A stretch of DNA of 64,000 nucleotides from Candidatus Thorarchaeota archaeon (GCA_011365025.1 RDOF01000014.1:3138-67137); one strand, 5' to 3'; positions 9,749-18,059 are shown, counted from the stretch's first letter. Program-made: numbers and translations. Notes: generated from the sequence alone by a model not told the origin.

Positions 9749-9774
9749 AGCTGGAGCATTTGCCTGCTCCAGCT
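9749..9774. terminator. Hairpin terminator between convergent genes
   Basis: A perfect 10-base-pair inverted repeat (AGCTGGAGCA, loop TTTGCC, TGCTCCAGCT) lies 13 bases after the GNAT stop codon and 18 bases from the end of the convergent gelsolin-like gene. It can serve both strands. Confidence 0.7.
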
Positions 9775-9791
9775 TGTTGCCGTTGCATTGG

Positions 9792-10523
9792 CTAAGTCCA
9801 AGACTTGAAATCGCTCTTTGTCTTGGTTGCTGCCTTTGATTCACCAAAGTTTGAGGGGTCCACTTTCAGAATTACCCCGTCCTGTACAGCCTCGATGACC
9901 ATCTCACCAGGTGCTTCAATCTTGACTCCCATCTTGCCGTCCCGCGAGAAGCGTTCGACATACACAAGATCAGAGTTCTTGATTGCTGCATAGAGTAGGA
10001 ATGCCATCTTCTTCTCCACGTCCGATAATGGCGCCGCGTGAGGAACCTTTGGAGGTGCTGGTGGTTCCTCCATAACGGTAGTTGCGGTGACAGTGGGCGT
10101 TTCTTTCTCTACTGGCTTCGGAAGTGGTGCGCCTGCAATCGGTTCTGCTGAGCCTGAAGAGGCGAGTGATGCATCCAATGCCAGAAACTTGTCCTCAAAC
10201 TTCCATTTCCTTGATATTTGCTCTCGGAATCGGTCGATATTTGCAGCCACATCAGGATCACTGTCATCCTTCTCTAGCATTTCAACAAGGTTCGTGGAAG
10301 CCAATCCAATGGTGGTGATGCCAATCTTATATCCGGATTTCTGCACGCTTTTTCCAATACGGAGCGCGTGCATTCTTGTTGGCATGCTAACGTTTCTTCC
10401 GATGAACACCCAGCAGGTATCGCTATACTCATCCAATACAATTACTGCATTGTCACTGTTAACATGTGTCGGGTCGATTTTTGCCGGTTCAACTTCACCA
10501 GAGTCATCCAGAAGCATCAGCAT
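9792..10523 (-). CDS. Protein with N-terminal gelsolin-like segment and proline-rich linker
   Basis: A 243-residue protein. Residues about 23-65 read VIVLDEYSDTCWVFIGR followed by a basic helix (MPTRMHALRIGKSVQK), which matches the core of a gelsolin/villin repeat (strand, W-x-G turn, long helix). A Pro/Ala/Thr-rich linker follows (about 120-165), then a C-terminal domain of about 70 residues with no recognised family. The ATG at 10523 has no ribosome-binding site, but the frame stays open upstream and an AGGAGG box sits 8 bases before an in-frame ATT at 10556, which would add 11 residues. Gelsolin-like proteins are a known feature of Asgard archaea, where they can act on actin; that role here is inference. 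Confidence 0.72.
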   Translation of the reverse strand: MLMLLDDSGEVEPAKIDPTHVNSDNAVIVLDEYSDTCWVFIGRNVSMPTRMHALRIGKSVQKSGYKIGITTIGLASTNLVEMLEKDDSDPDVAANIDRFREQISRKWKFEDKFLALDASLASSGSAEPIAGAPLPKPVEKETPTVTATTVMEEPPAPPKVPHAAPLSDVEKKMAFLLYAAIKNSDLVYVERFSRDGKMGVKIEAPGEMVIEAVQDGVILKVDPSNFGESKAATKTKSDFKSWT

Positions 10524-10553
10524 GTACGGGTTTCTTGATAATGTCTTACTGGG

Positions 10554-10570
10554 AATGCCTAATTCCTCCT
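10554..10570 (-). promoter_or_regulatory. Perfect Shine-Dalgarno box followed by an in-frame ATT, likely true start of the gelsolin-like gene
   Basis: On the minus strand AGGAGG (10570-10565) is followed after 8 bases by ATT (10556-10554), which is in frame with the annotated gene 33 bases upstream of its first ATG. No ATG, GTG or TTG lies at the correct distance. The extra codons read PSKTLSRNPY. Confidence 0.5.
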
Positions 10571-10662
10571 TTGACTAATTGGTCCCACACTTTTTTTGGG
10601 CCTACTCCTTTTTAACAAATACTCGGACAGACCTTTTAGTGGTTGATGGCGAAAGCACTCGG

Positions 10663-10929
10663 CTAGGTTCCGAGACTTGTCGATACCATGTCAACTTCGG
10701 CATCTATTACAAGAAGCGATTGTGTTTCAATAAGACCTGGTATTGGCCGGATTTTTGTCAGGAGAATATCAACAATAGCCTCCATATCTCTGCCTCGTAC
10801 TTCGACAATTATGTCGTAGGGTCCAAAGACCTTGTGTGCCTCTTCTGTAACCGAAAGCTTCAACAGCTCTCTAATAACGGCATCTTCCTTACCACTACTC
10901 GTTTTGATCAGAACATATGCCTTGACCAT
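10663..10929 (-). CDS. Stand-alone Lrp/AsnC-type ligand-binding (RAM) domain protein
   Basis: An 88-residue protein starting VKAYVLIKTSSGKED, with the Lrp/AsnC effector-domain pattern: first strand, helix, then VFGPYDIIVEVRGRD and a late PGLIETQSLLVI strand. It lacks the N-terminal helix-turn-helix, so it belongs to the small stand-alone RAM proteins that bind amino acids and may co-assemble with full-length Lrp regulators. The start at 10929 is chosen over upstream in-frame codons because GAGGAGAAGG lies just before it and the extended N-terminus is not conserved-looking. Confidence 0.85.
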   Translation of the reverse strand: MVKAYVLIKTSSGKEDAVIRELLKLSVTEEAHKVFGPYDIIVEVRGRDMEAIVDILLTKIRPIPGLIETQSLLVIDAEVDMVSTSLGT

Positions 10930-11092
10930 TGACACCTTCTCCTCTTGCTTTCGATTGCAGTCACTTGCCATTGATAACTCTTGCCAATCCGCTTCTGATG
11001 CGTAGGAGTTCTTTCTCCAGTATGTCCGACCACCTCCTCTCCAACACAATACTAGTATATCATATTATAACCTATTCCAATACATTCAAAAA

Positions 11093-11107
11093 TTGTATAT
11101 ATATACG
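11093..11107 (+). promoter_or_regulatory. TATA-like element ahead of the GTPase pseudogene
   Basis: A run TTGTATATATATACG on the plus strand lies about 40-55 bases before the first ATG of the pseudogene, as expected for an archaeal TATA box. An A/T-rich stretch at 11055-11070 could serve the divergent Lrp-like gene. Confidence 0.4.
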
Positions 11108-11147
11108 TCCTTGGGCATCCCCTTCGTGCACTTTTGGATTTACTTGC

Positions 11148-11499
11148 ATGAATCTGAAAGAGTGGGTCCTTGGTGGTCAGGCGAGATTCCGCGATGTGGT
11201 TTCGGAGTACTTCAGGGGGTCGAGAGTGGCCCTAGCAGTTTATGACACCACGCGATACTTCTCTCATGAGCACCTGACTGACTGGATTGAGCGAGTGAAG
11301 CAAAACGCATCTGACTGTTCCATTGTCTTTGAAGGAGGCAAAACAGATGAGCGATCAAATGGCTCCGGAGTGACATTGGAAATGGGAAGGGGGTTTGCTT
11401 CTCAGTAACAATGCTCACTGCCTTGAGGTTTCTGCAAAGGCCGGCGAAAGCGTGAACGAGCTTTTCCAAGTAGTCGCGCAGATGATTGCAGAGAATTAA
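11148..11499 (+). pseudogene. Decayed Ras/Rab-like small GTPase (5' truncated, frameshifted)
   Basis: From 11148 the frame reads EWVLGGQARFRDVVSEYF and then VALAVYDTTRYFSHEHLTDW, which matches switch II and the following strand of Ras-like GTPases (W-D-L-G-G-Q, then L-V-Y-D-x-T). The G3 Asp is replaced by Val, and the G4 N-K-x-D motif by GGKTD. The frame then runs into a stop at 11406-11408, but after a shift between about 11375 and 11395 the next frame reads CLEVSAKAGESVNELFQ to a stop at 11497-11499, the normal G5 region and C-terminal helix. The P-loop and switch I are absent upstream in every frame. This is a remnant of a gene of the kind greatly expanded in Asgard archaea. Confidence 0.75.
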
Positions 11500-11784
11500 T
11501 CCTCTAGTTCTCAATCCCTCTCTACAACCCGGCCTGTAGGGCAATTCCTCCTGTCCCCTATTGGCCACCCTCTTCTTACTGATTTTCCTCTCTCCATATG
11601 GGACTTGGCGTTGCAGGTCAAACTCAAAATGAGGATTGCTCGGAAGAACGAGATTCGCATGTAGACTGAAGAAACAGGTCTTTCGAAGAAATGAAAGTAT
11701 AGGGAGTCCAATGGCACTCAGCCACTGAACTCATCCCGGCATTGAGAACATGTGGAATCTGTTAGGGAATACCCTGGGAATGCT

Positions 11785-11919
11785 CTATTTCATGGCAAAC
11801 CTTGGGCATTTTTCCTTGCTTATTCCGGGTGCTTCGCATGGCTTGTTCATTCCCTCATAGAATTTGAAGCCATCCACCCCACACTTATTCTCTGCTGCAT
11901 TGAACTCTGGGCATGTCAT
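11785..11919 (-). CDS. Candidate 44-residue cysteine-rich microprotein
   Basis: The ORF begins MTCPEFNAAENKCG and ends KEKCPRFAMK, with four Cys (positions 3, 13, 28 and 38) spaced as in small metal- or cluster-binding proteins. A GGAGA sequence lies 9 bases before the ATG. The composition is protein-like and soluble. It lies alone between the GTPase pseudogene and the GDPD gene. I recognise no family, and without comparative data it could be a chance ORF. Confidence 0.45.
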   Translation of the reverse strand: MTCPEFNAAENKCGVDGFKFYEGMNKPCEAPGISKEKCPRFAMK

Positions 11920-11957
11920 TGATTCGGTCTCCAACATTGGTCATAGCGAGTTCAAGT

Positions 11958-11977
11958 CCCTTCACTTACGTGAAGGG
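11958..11977. other. Perfect 8-bp hairpin
   Basis: CCCTTCAC, loop TTAC, GTGAAGGG. It lies downstream of the minus-strand GDPD gene, 94 bases past its stop, and upstream of the small Cys-rich ORF. There is no T-run on either side, so a terminator role is uncertain; a protein-binding palindrome is equally possible. Confidence 0.35.
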
Positions 11978-12070
11978 TAGAACCACCAAAAGGAGGCTTT
12001 CTTTTGCTGCATATTAAGATATTTCGGCTATTTTCTGCGCAGAATGGTTCTCCTAAAGCGAAGGGCTTTG

Positions 12071-12883
12071 CTAGAGGACTCCTCTCCGGGAGAGTGTTTC
12101 TATTAGCAGTCTGGGTTCATCGGTGAAGATTCCGTCTGCGCCAAGATCGATGAGCCATTCCATTGTTGCGGCATCGTTTATTGTCCACACATGAACCGCG
12201 ATATTCCTTCTGTGAGCGCTGTTGACAAAACGTTGACTAACAACTGTCGTTTCGTTCCATTTAATGGGAACTGCAAATGCACGGAATCTAATATGCCTTG
12301 AAAAAAGAGGAATCAATCTCAGCCTCGTTCCATAAACGAAGTTCCTGACCTCCCTGGGGTGTGCATACGTGGGAACTGATGGCATGATCTCTCTGAAGCG
12401 CTCCAGCTGTGGTGGGGTGAAGGAAGCGATAATGACCGAATCTTTTCTCTCTAGCTCTTTGAGAATTGAGGCCAGCATCCCAGGCGCGGCGGAGCCCAAA
12501 TCTCTTATGTCAAGGCTGAAACGCATATTGGGAAATGCCTCCAGTGCTTCTCGAAGAGTGACCACAGTATGACCTTTGTCCCGAAAGGGGAAGCTGCGAC
12601 CGCCATCTAAAGTAAAACCATACCCAAAATCAACTTCTCGAAGCTCATCTAGGGTTAAGTCGCCTACAGATACATCCATTCCTGCGATCCGAGAGAGGTC
12701 CTCATCATGGAACAAGACGAATTCCCTGTCAGCCGTCAGTTGAAGGTCTGTTTCAAGCACATCTGCTCCTGCATCTACAGCTAATTGCATAGACAGTAGG
12801 GTATTCTCGGGCGCGCGACTGGGGTCTCCCCTATGTGCCATTACAAGTGGTCTTCCAATGTCGAATATCTTTGACTCACTCAT
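12071..12883 (-). CDS. Glycerophosphodiester phosphodiesterase
   Basis: A 270-residue GDPD-family TIM barrel. The catalytic motifs are clear: MAHRGDPSRAPENT near residue 15, ETDLQLTADREFVLFHDEDL (metal-binding Glu/Asp and second His), the middle strand LDIRDL, and a C-terminal VHVWTINDA with GADGIFTDEP. It hydrolyses glycerophosphodiesters to an alcohol and glycerol phosphate, a lipid-recycling role. No signal peptide is present, so it should act in the cytoplasm. It stands alone, divergent from the CDF fusion gene. Confidence 0.92.
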   Translation of the reverse strand: MSESKIFDIGRPLVMAHRGDPSRAPENTLLSMQLAVDAGADVLETDLQLTADREFVLFHDEDLSRIAGMDVSVGDLTLDELREVDFGYGFTLDGGRSFPFRDKGHTVVTLREALEAFPNMRFSLDIRDLGSAAPGMLASILKELERKDSVIIASFTPPQLERFREIMPSVPTYAHPREVRNFVYGTRLRLIPLFSRHIRFRAFAVPIKWNETTVVSQRFVNSAHRRNIAVHVWTINDAATMEWLIDLGADGIFTDEPRLLIETLSRRGVL

Positions 12884-12931
12884 GGAGTAAAGCGGAGCAT
12901 ACTCTCCCCTTAAGTCCTACTTCAGCACAAG

Positions 12932-12939
12932 TTTATAAG
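12932..12939 (+). promoter_or_regulatory. TATA box of the CDF fusion gene
   Basis: TTTATAAG lies about 36-43 bases before the TTG start, giving a predicted start of transcription near 12961 and a short leader that includes GAGGGTG. Confidence 0.5.
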
Positions 12940-12974
12940 AAAAGTTAGACGCCTCTAAGTTTGAGGGTGCCCTT

Positions 12975-14417
12975 TTGCCCGAATCCACATCAACAAAGAA
13001 CATAGATGAACTCTGGGACTTCTCAGAGGATGAGCTTCGAAGAGGAATACGTGGTCGAAGGTCGCCTCAAAAGGAGCGTCAGTTGAAGCAAACCTTGCGA
13101 GGAGAACCTGCTGAAACCCTGGTCTATGCTGTTTTGTGCTCAATCTACGAGGGTCATGACACACGTCCCACTCTCTATGACCAATTGGATGCGATGTTTG
13201 TCATGAGACTCGGGCGGTTGTCAATCTCGCCAATTGACATCGATGTTGCTCTGCAGCATGGCACAAATGAAGGATTAGTAGAGCAAAACGAAGGACGGTT
13301 CACTCTCACTCCGAAAGGCACAGATTTGCTTCATACGGCAAGGAGGCACCTATTGCATCAGAGCTATTGGATGAAGCGTGTCCTGACCGAGCGCAATGTT
13401 ATCTTGATGTCTGGGCTATTCCTCATTTCCCTGGTCATCGTGAAGCTCTGGGTTGGCTTCAGTATTTCCAGTCACGCCATAATCGCGGATGGCTTTGAGA
13501 GCCTTACTGACCTAGTCGTCGTCGGGATAATTGCACTTAGCCTGAAGTACAACAAAGATCGTTTTGGCGCAATTGCAATAATGTTCTTCATGCTGGTTTC
13601 AGGAGCTCTAATTGGAATCAATGCTTTCATGAGCCTCTTGTCAGAGGAAGTAATCACAGCGAGTTATTGGGGCTATGTAGTTGCAATCCTCTCCGTAATG
13701 TTGAATCTGATGTTAATTTACATCAAAACTCTGGTTGGACGGATGACCGGAAATCTCGCTTTGGTCAGTGATGCTAAGGAGGATGGTTCGCACATCAAAA
13801 TTGGCGTTGGTGTTATAGTCGGACTGCTCTTTGCCGAGATTGGGATCTATGTTGTTGATTCAATTGTGGCTATTCTCATAGCCCTGATTGTTGTCTGGGA
13901 AGGGATTGAAGCGCTGCGTGAGCTGATTCAGGCTGGTGACGAGCTCAGCGTGGACACAATTCACCTCGCCGCCAGTGATCAATATGACGACCTGATTACT
14001 CACTGGATGCTAGCACAGCTGGCTAGGGAATCAATGACAGAAGATGACCTAACCAATAGATTCCTGCGTGGTGTAAAACTAGGCTTTCGCTATTTTGATG
14101 TACACGCGGTGCTTGGCTTCAAGGACCTTGAGAAAAAAGGGCTATTCAAACATGTCCAAATTGCAAAGAGAAGCGGACTCCTCCACCAAGAAGGGAATGT
14201 GCTTACAATTACGAACAACGGTCTAGCTCTTTTCTACGAGCAAAGAGTTAGGGAAATGAAATCTGTAGGGAAGCAGTTTTCAAGAACCCGTAATAGATGG
14301 ATATCAGCAGGCTATGCAGTATTTGGATGGACTGCTTTCCTTCTCTTTGTGTTCTACGGGGAATCAATCTATCTGTGGTTTGTTGGCCTGCTCCATCTTC
14401 TTGTTGGATTAGCTTGA
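12975..14417 (+). CDS. CDF-like cation transporter flanked by winged-helix domains
   Basis: A 480-residue protein. Residues about 40-125 look like a winged helix (LVYAVLCSIYEG to GRFTLTPKGTDLLHTA). A CDF-type membrane core follows, with the TM2 motif HAIIADGFESLTDLVVV and the TM5 region LALVSDAKEDGSHIKIGV. Residues about 335-420 form a second winged-helix-like segment (LARESMTEDDLTNRF to VLTITNNGLALFYEQR), and two last membrane segments end the chain. In the usual site A (Asp/His-xxx-Asp in TM2 and TM5) several positions are changed (E in TM2; E and H in TM5), so metal choice may differ or transport be lost. TTG start, with GAGGGTG upstream. Fusion of such a transporter to two winged helices is unusual. 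Confidence 0.72.
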   Translation: MPESTSTKNIDELWDFSEDELRRGIRGRRSPQKERQLKQTLRGEPAETLVYAVLCSIYEGHDTRPTLYDQLDAMFVMRLGRLSISPIDIDVALQHGTNEGLVEQNEGRFTLTPKGTDLLHTARRHLLHQSYWMKRVLTERNVILMSGLFLISLVIVKLWVGFSISSHAIIADGFESLTDLVVVGIIALSLKYNKDRFGAIAIMFFMLVSGALIGINAFMSLLSEEVITASYWGYVVAILSVMLNLMLIYIKTLVGRMTGNLALVSDAKEDGSHIKIGVGVIVGLLFAEIGIYVVDSIVAILIALIVVWEGIEALRELIQAGDELSVDTIHLAASDQYDDLITHWMLAQLARESMTEDDLTNRFLRGVKLGFRYFDVHAVLGFKDLEKKGLFKHVQIAKRSGLLHQEGNVLTITNNGLALFYEQRVREMKSVGKQFSRTRNRWISAGYAVFGWTAFLLFVFYGESIYLWFVGLLHLLVGLA

Positions 14418-14514
14418 TTCACGGTCGACAGGCCGACCAAGACAGCGCTTGGGTGTATTTCAAAAGGGTTTTGAAGGTCCTAGGTGCCAATTCAATGTAG
14501 GTGTTGAAGATAGA

Positions 14515-16740
14515 ATGCCCGAAGGTCCCATCTACCTCGACTATAATGCTACCACGCCAATTGCGAAGGAAGTGGCTGATGAGATGGCTCCCTATCTCTA
14601 CGAGCATTTCGGAAATCCATCAAGTAGCCATTCCTATGGTTCCAAGACCAAGAAGGCCATTGAGAATGCAAGAGGGCAAGTCGCATATCTGCTTGGTTGC
14701 AGACCTCACGAAATCGTATTCACAAGCGGAGGGACAGAGAGCAACAACTTCGCCATTAAAGGAGTTGCAATGGCGCGTCGCGATCTTGGCAATCATATAA
14801 TCACCTCAGCAATAGAACATCCCGCAGTGGCTGAGGTTTGCGGGTGGCTGAAAGGACAGGGCTTCCGCATCACCATGCTTCCTGTTGATGAATATGGCCT
14901 TGTTAGCCCTGAGACCCTAAAGGGGGCAATCGACAAGGATACCATACTTGTAACCATCATGCATGCAAATAACGAGGTAGGGACCATACAACCTATTGCC
15001 GAGCTCGCCGATATCGCACATAAGCACGGAGCGCTCTTCCATACAGACGCAGCACAGTCAGTAGGCAAGATTGAGGTGGCTGTTGACAGCCTCCATGCGG
15101 ACCTTCTAAGCGTAGCAGGCCATAAATTATACGCTCCCAAGGGGATTGGTGCGCTCTATGTGAGGTCAGGCATAAAGCTATCAAAATTGATGCACGGCGC
15201 AAATCATGAGCTGGACCGCCGGCCGGGGACTGAGAATGTGCTGGAGATAGTTGGTCTTGGGAAAGCTTGTGAGCTTGCGAAGAGAGACCTAGCCATGAAT
15301 ATGCGCCATTTCAAGGAACTGCGGGACCAGCTTCATGATTCTCTGATTGCCAATCTAGGGGAGGAAAGAGTCAAGCTGAATGGTCATCCTGAGAAACGAC
15401 TGCCCAACACCCTAAGTCTGAGTTTTCGCAGTGTTGAAGCCAACACTCTTCTCTCCGAGATTGGTGATAGGGTTGCAGCATCGGCCGGGGCCGCATGCCA
15501 TGCTGAGGAGATTGAAGTGTCTCAAGTCCTGCAGGCAATGCAACTGCCGACTGAGTGGGCCATGGGAACAATCCGCTTCTCAGTGGGCCGGTATACAACC
15601 TCTGAAGATATAGACAAAGCTGCCGAAGTAGTGACTGAGGCTATAAGGCGGCTTCAGCCTTCAGGTGCAGCCACGGCTCCTGCTGAGATGGATGACAAGA
15701 AGGAATACAAGCTCACACAATACACACATGGACTAGGCTGCGCCTGCAAACTTCGCCCTCAGGCTCTTGAGGAGGTGCTTAGAGACCTCCCTGCTCCTGC
15801 TGATGCATCTGTCCTTGTGGGTATTGAAACCGCTGATGATGCTGCAGTCTACAAACTGAGTGATGAGTACGCCCTCGTGGAAACTGTTGACTTCTTCACG
15901 CCTATTGTTGATGACGCCTATTGGTTTGGAGCCATATCAGCAGCAAACTCGCTCAGCGACATCTATGCAATGGGCGCAAAACCGCTCTTTGCATTGAGTA
16001 TAGTTGGCTTTCCTTCAAATAGACTTCCGTTATCTGTCCTGAAGGATATCTTGAGAGGGGCACAGGATAAGGTCAAAGAAGCCGGAATCAGCATTGTGGG
16101 TGGTCATACCGTTGATGATACCGAACCAAAGTATGGGTTGGCAGTGACTGGATTTGTTCACCCCGATAAGATACTCCGAAATAGTACTGCTCAACTTGGC
16201 GATGTACTTGTCCTGACAAAACCAATCGGTTTGGGAATCATCGCTACTGGCATCAAACGGGGTCTTGTCGATGAGGCGGTGGCGGAAGAAGCAACACGAA
16301 TAATGGCCGAACTTAACAGGAACGCAGCCGATGCCATGATTGAAGTTGGCGTGAGCGCCTGTACGGATATCACCGGGTTTGGCCTTCTTGGACACTTAAG
16401 AGAAATGGCTGCTGGTAGTAAAGTGGATGTTGAACTGGTCGCTAGTCAGGTGCCAATACTCCAAGAGGCGCAAAACCTTGCTGGCGCGAATGTGGTCCCT
16501 GGCGGCACTCTTGATAATCTTGCTCACGTAATGCCATATGTCGATTTTGATGAGGCATTGTCAGAATTGGACCGGGTCCTGCTGGCAGATGCACAGACCT
16601 CTGGTGGACTTCTCATCAGTGTTCCAGAGGCGCGTTGCGACTCACTACTTCGAAATCTCCAAGAACGTCATGTAGAACATGCGAAAGTTATTGGGCGGAT
16701 TACAGCCACGGGCACAGGACGAATCAAAGTGAATCCGTGA
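14515..16740 (+). CDS. selD: Cysteine desulfurase (NifS/IscS class) fused to selenide, water dikinase (SelD)
   Basis: A 741-residue two-enzyme chain. Residues 1-390 are a PLP-dependent NifS-type desulfurase: it begins IYLDYNATTP, the PLP lysine lies in SVAGHKLYAPKG (Lys204), and the catalytic Cys is in SAGAACHAEE (Cys328). Residues about 400-741 are SelD: YTHGLGCACKLRP carries Cys409 in the place of the catalytic Cys/Sec, with Cys411 and Lys412, followed by the ATP-binding Asp motifs and the late GHTVDDTEPKYG and CTDITGFGLLGH strands. The catalytic residue is Cys, not Sec. The desulfurase can release selenium from selenocysteine and hand it to SelD, which makes selenophosphate for tRNA or protein selenium. 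The start at ATG 14515 fits the desulfurase N-terminus better than the in-frame upstream codon. Confidence 0.92.
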   Translation: MPEGPIYLDYNATTPIAKEVADEMAPYLYEHFGNPSSSHSYGSKTKKAIENARGQVAYLLGCRPHEIVFTSGGTESNNFAIKGVAMARRDLGNHIITSAIEHPAVAEVCGWLKGQGFRITMLPVDEYGLVSPETLKGAIDKDTILVTIMHANNEVGTIQPIAELADIAHKHGALFHTDAAQSVGKIEVAVDSLHADLLSVAGHKLYAPKGIGALYVRSGIKLSKLMHGANHELDRRPGTENVLEIVGLGKACELAKRDLAMNMRHFKELRDQLHDSLIANLGEERVKLNGHPEKRLPNTLSLSFRSVEANTLLSEIGDRVAASAGAACHAEEIEVSQVLQAMQLPTEWAMGTIRFSVGRYTTSEDIDKAAEVVTEAIRRLQPSGAATAPAEMDDKKEYKLTQYTHGLGCACKLRPQALEEVLRDLPAPADASVLVGIETADDAAVYKLSDEYALVETVDFFTPIVDDAYWFGAISAANSLSDIYAMGAKPLFALSIVGFPSNRLPLSVLKDILRGAQDKVKEAGISIVGGHTVDDTEPKYGLAVTGFVHPDKILRNSTAQLGDVLVLTKPIGLGIIATGIKRGLVDEAVAEEATRIMAELNRNAADAMIEVGVSACTDITGFGLLGHLREMAAGSKVDVELVASQVPILQEAQNLAGANVVPGGTLDNLAHVMPYVDFDEALSELDRVLLADAQTSGGLLISVPEARCDSLLRNLQERHVEHAKVIGRITATGTGRIKVNP

Positions 16741-16820
16741 AGCTATAATCATGGTGTCAACTCACTTGCAGCAAAGATGATATACGAAGATGAGAATCCT
16801 CTTTACAGTGAGGCATTGCA

Positions 16821-17996
16821 TTGCAGGCCAAATCAAAGAAAGCACTCACCCTTCTTCTGGCTTCAGTCGCCATCATTTGTTGCTGGGCGTATTTTGGACT
16901 TCCGGCACCAACCACATACCAAGGTTGGATGGTAAGGCAATATGATGAGGTTCAGTACAATGTGGAAAGCCGCATAAACGCTGGCAATACGTTCGTCACC
17001 GAGTTTCTGTCCCATTATGGAATAGAGTCCAAAACGACGCTCAAAATACGTGTAGGAGAAACCCCCTCTACCACAAACATTACTTCAATAGCCGAAGGCA
17101 TATACACCTTTACTGGGATGGTGGCTGTGGAGCGGCAAGTTGGCCAAGACTGGGTGCCACTCGAATCAAGTCTGCCTTTCTTTCTTCCCGTTGGGTATTG
17201 GTCTGAGATTGAAACTGGTCTGAACGAGTTTGCCCCTCTTAATCTTAAAGAGGAATGGTGGGGAGAGATGACTCTTGCTGGATCGGTTAGTTCAGAACCG
17301 AATCTGGAATTCTTCATGGCATGGGAGTTTAGAGATGGCGTTCTCCAAGGCCTGACCTTCAATGCAACCTCTTCCAACAGATGGGATTTTGTGCGGTTGG
17401 CACTGTCCTCACAAAAACTGGCATATGAAACAAATATTGATTATATTGTGCAAACTATGGGTGGAAACGCTCCAAGAGTGTTATTCATGCTAGGATTTCT
17501 TGGCCCGGTATGCATTTTACCTCTAGTCTGGCATAAGGAGATTGGGGCTCGTGTATTCACGCCGCTCACAGGTTCGGTGGAAGAACAGCTTGAGGAATAT
17601 GGGCGTAGCTATCTATTCCTCTGGAGTCTTGGTCTATTAATTGCAGTAATAACAGGGTTGTTCGGGTCATTATACGTTTCCGAATCGATTCTGCCCATGT
17701 TTGGTTCATACCTGCTTGCAATCCTTCTTGCTTCAGGTGTGCTGCATTATCGAATAAAACGAATTGAGTGGGACGAGAAACCTTCCGAGATTATCCAGTA
17801 CGCATTCGCTTCTGTAACAGCTTCCATCAGTGGGCTCTTTATATTCGCGCCTGGAGGGGTCACCACCCCCTTAGCTTATTCGTTGCCTCTCGTAATGATG
17901 TTGGGAACCCTAGTCTTTCTTATTGTGATGCATCCTCTGAGAAACATTCGCTCGAGGATTAAGAATCAAAAAAGGTCCGGTGAAGAAGCAGGGTAG
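16821..17996 (+). CDS. Membrane protein with large external domain, unknown function
   Basis: A 391-residue protein. An N-terminal membrane segment (residues 8-27) is followed by about 190 residues predicted to lie outside, rich in aromatic and acidic residues (segments such as FFLPVGYWSEIETG and EEWWGEMTLAG). Five further hydrophobic segments occupy about residues 219-370, and the end is basic (RSRIKNQKRSGE). I recognise no family. TTG start, with a GTGAGG site 8 bases upstream. It lies 80 bases downstream of the NifS-SelD gene on the same strand; a functional link is not evident. Confidence 0.75.
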   Translation: MQAKSKKALTLLLASVAIICCWAYFGLPAPTTYQGWMVRQYDEVQYNVESRINAGNTFVTEFLSHYGIESKTTLKIRVGETPSTTNITSIAEGIYTFTGMVAVERQVGQDWVPLESSLPFFLPVGYWSEIETGLNEFAPLNLKEEWWGEMTLAGSVSSEPNLEFFMAWEFRDGVLQGLTFNATSSNRWDFVRLALSSQKLAYETNIDYIVQTMGGNAPRVLFMLGFLGPVCILPLVWHKEIGARVFTPLTGSVEEQLEEYGRSYLFLWSLGLLIAVITGLFGSLYVSESILPMFGSYLLAILLASGVLHYRIKRIEWDEKPSEIIQYAFASVTASISGLFIFAPGGVTTPLAYSLPLVMMLGTLVFLIVMHPLRNIRSRIKNQKRSGEEAG

Positions 17997-18059
17997 TTGT
18001 CGCATCCTCGTCTTCTAATTGAAAGTGACGAAGAACGATTCTAGGCGTTTCTGGGCTCA

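Larger units (their letters stand above)
11500..12070. other. Intergenic stretch with only a small Cys-rich ORF and one hairpin
   Basis: Apart from the 44-codon ORF at 11785-11919 and the hairpin at 11958-11977, I see no coding pattern, RNA gene or mobile element. Short ORFs on the minus strand at 11511-11717 lack ribosome-binding sites and plausible protein composition. The stretch follows a pseudogene and may itself be decayed sequence. Confidence 0.5.

Noticed and set aside
10087..10578. Plus-strand 163-codon ORF
   Set aside because: It is a shadow of the gelsolin-like gene on the minus strand and lacks a coding pattern.
10929..11147. Plus-strand ORF upstream of the GTPase remnant
   Set aside because: The residues before 11148 do not resemble a GTPase P-loop and overlap the Lrp gene's upstream region; only the part from 11148 matches a GTPase.
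11511..11717. Minus-strand ORF in the decayed stretch
   Set aside because: No ribosome-binding site, unusual composition, no family match.
11948..11977. tRNA T-arm-like sequence (GTTCAAGTCC) next to a hairpin
   Set aside because: The neighbouring bases do not form a T-stem or any cloverleaf.
14515..16740. Possible selenocysteine in SelD
   Set aside because: The catalytic position is TGC (Cys409), and no in-frame TGA is seen in the gene.
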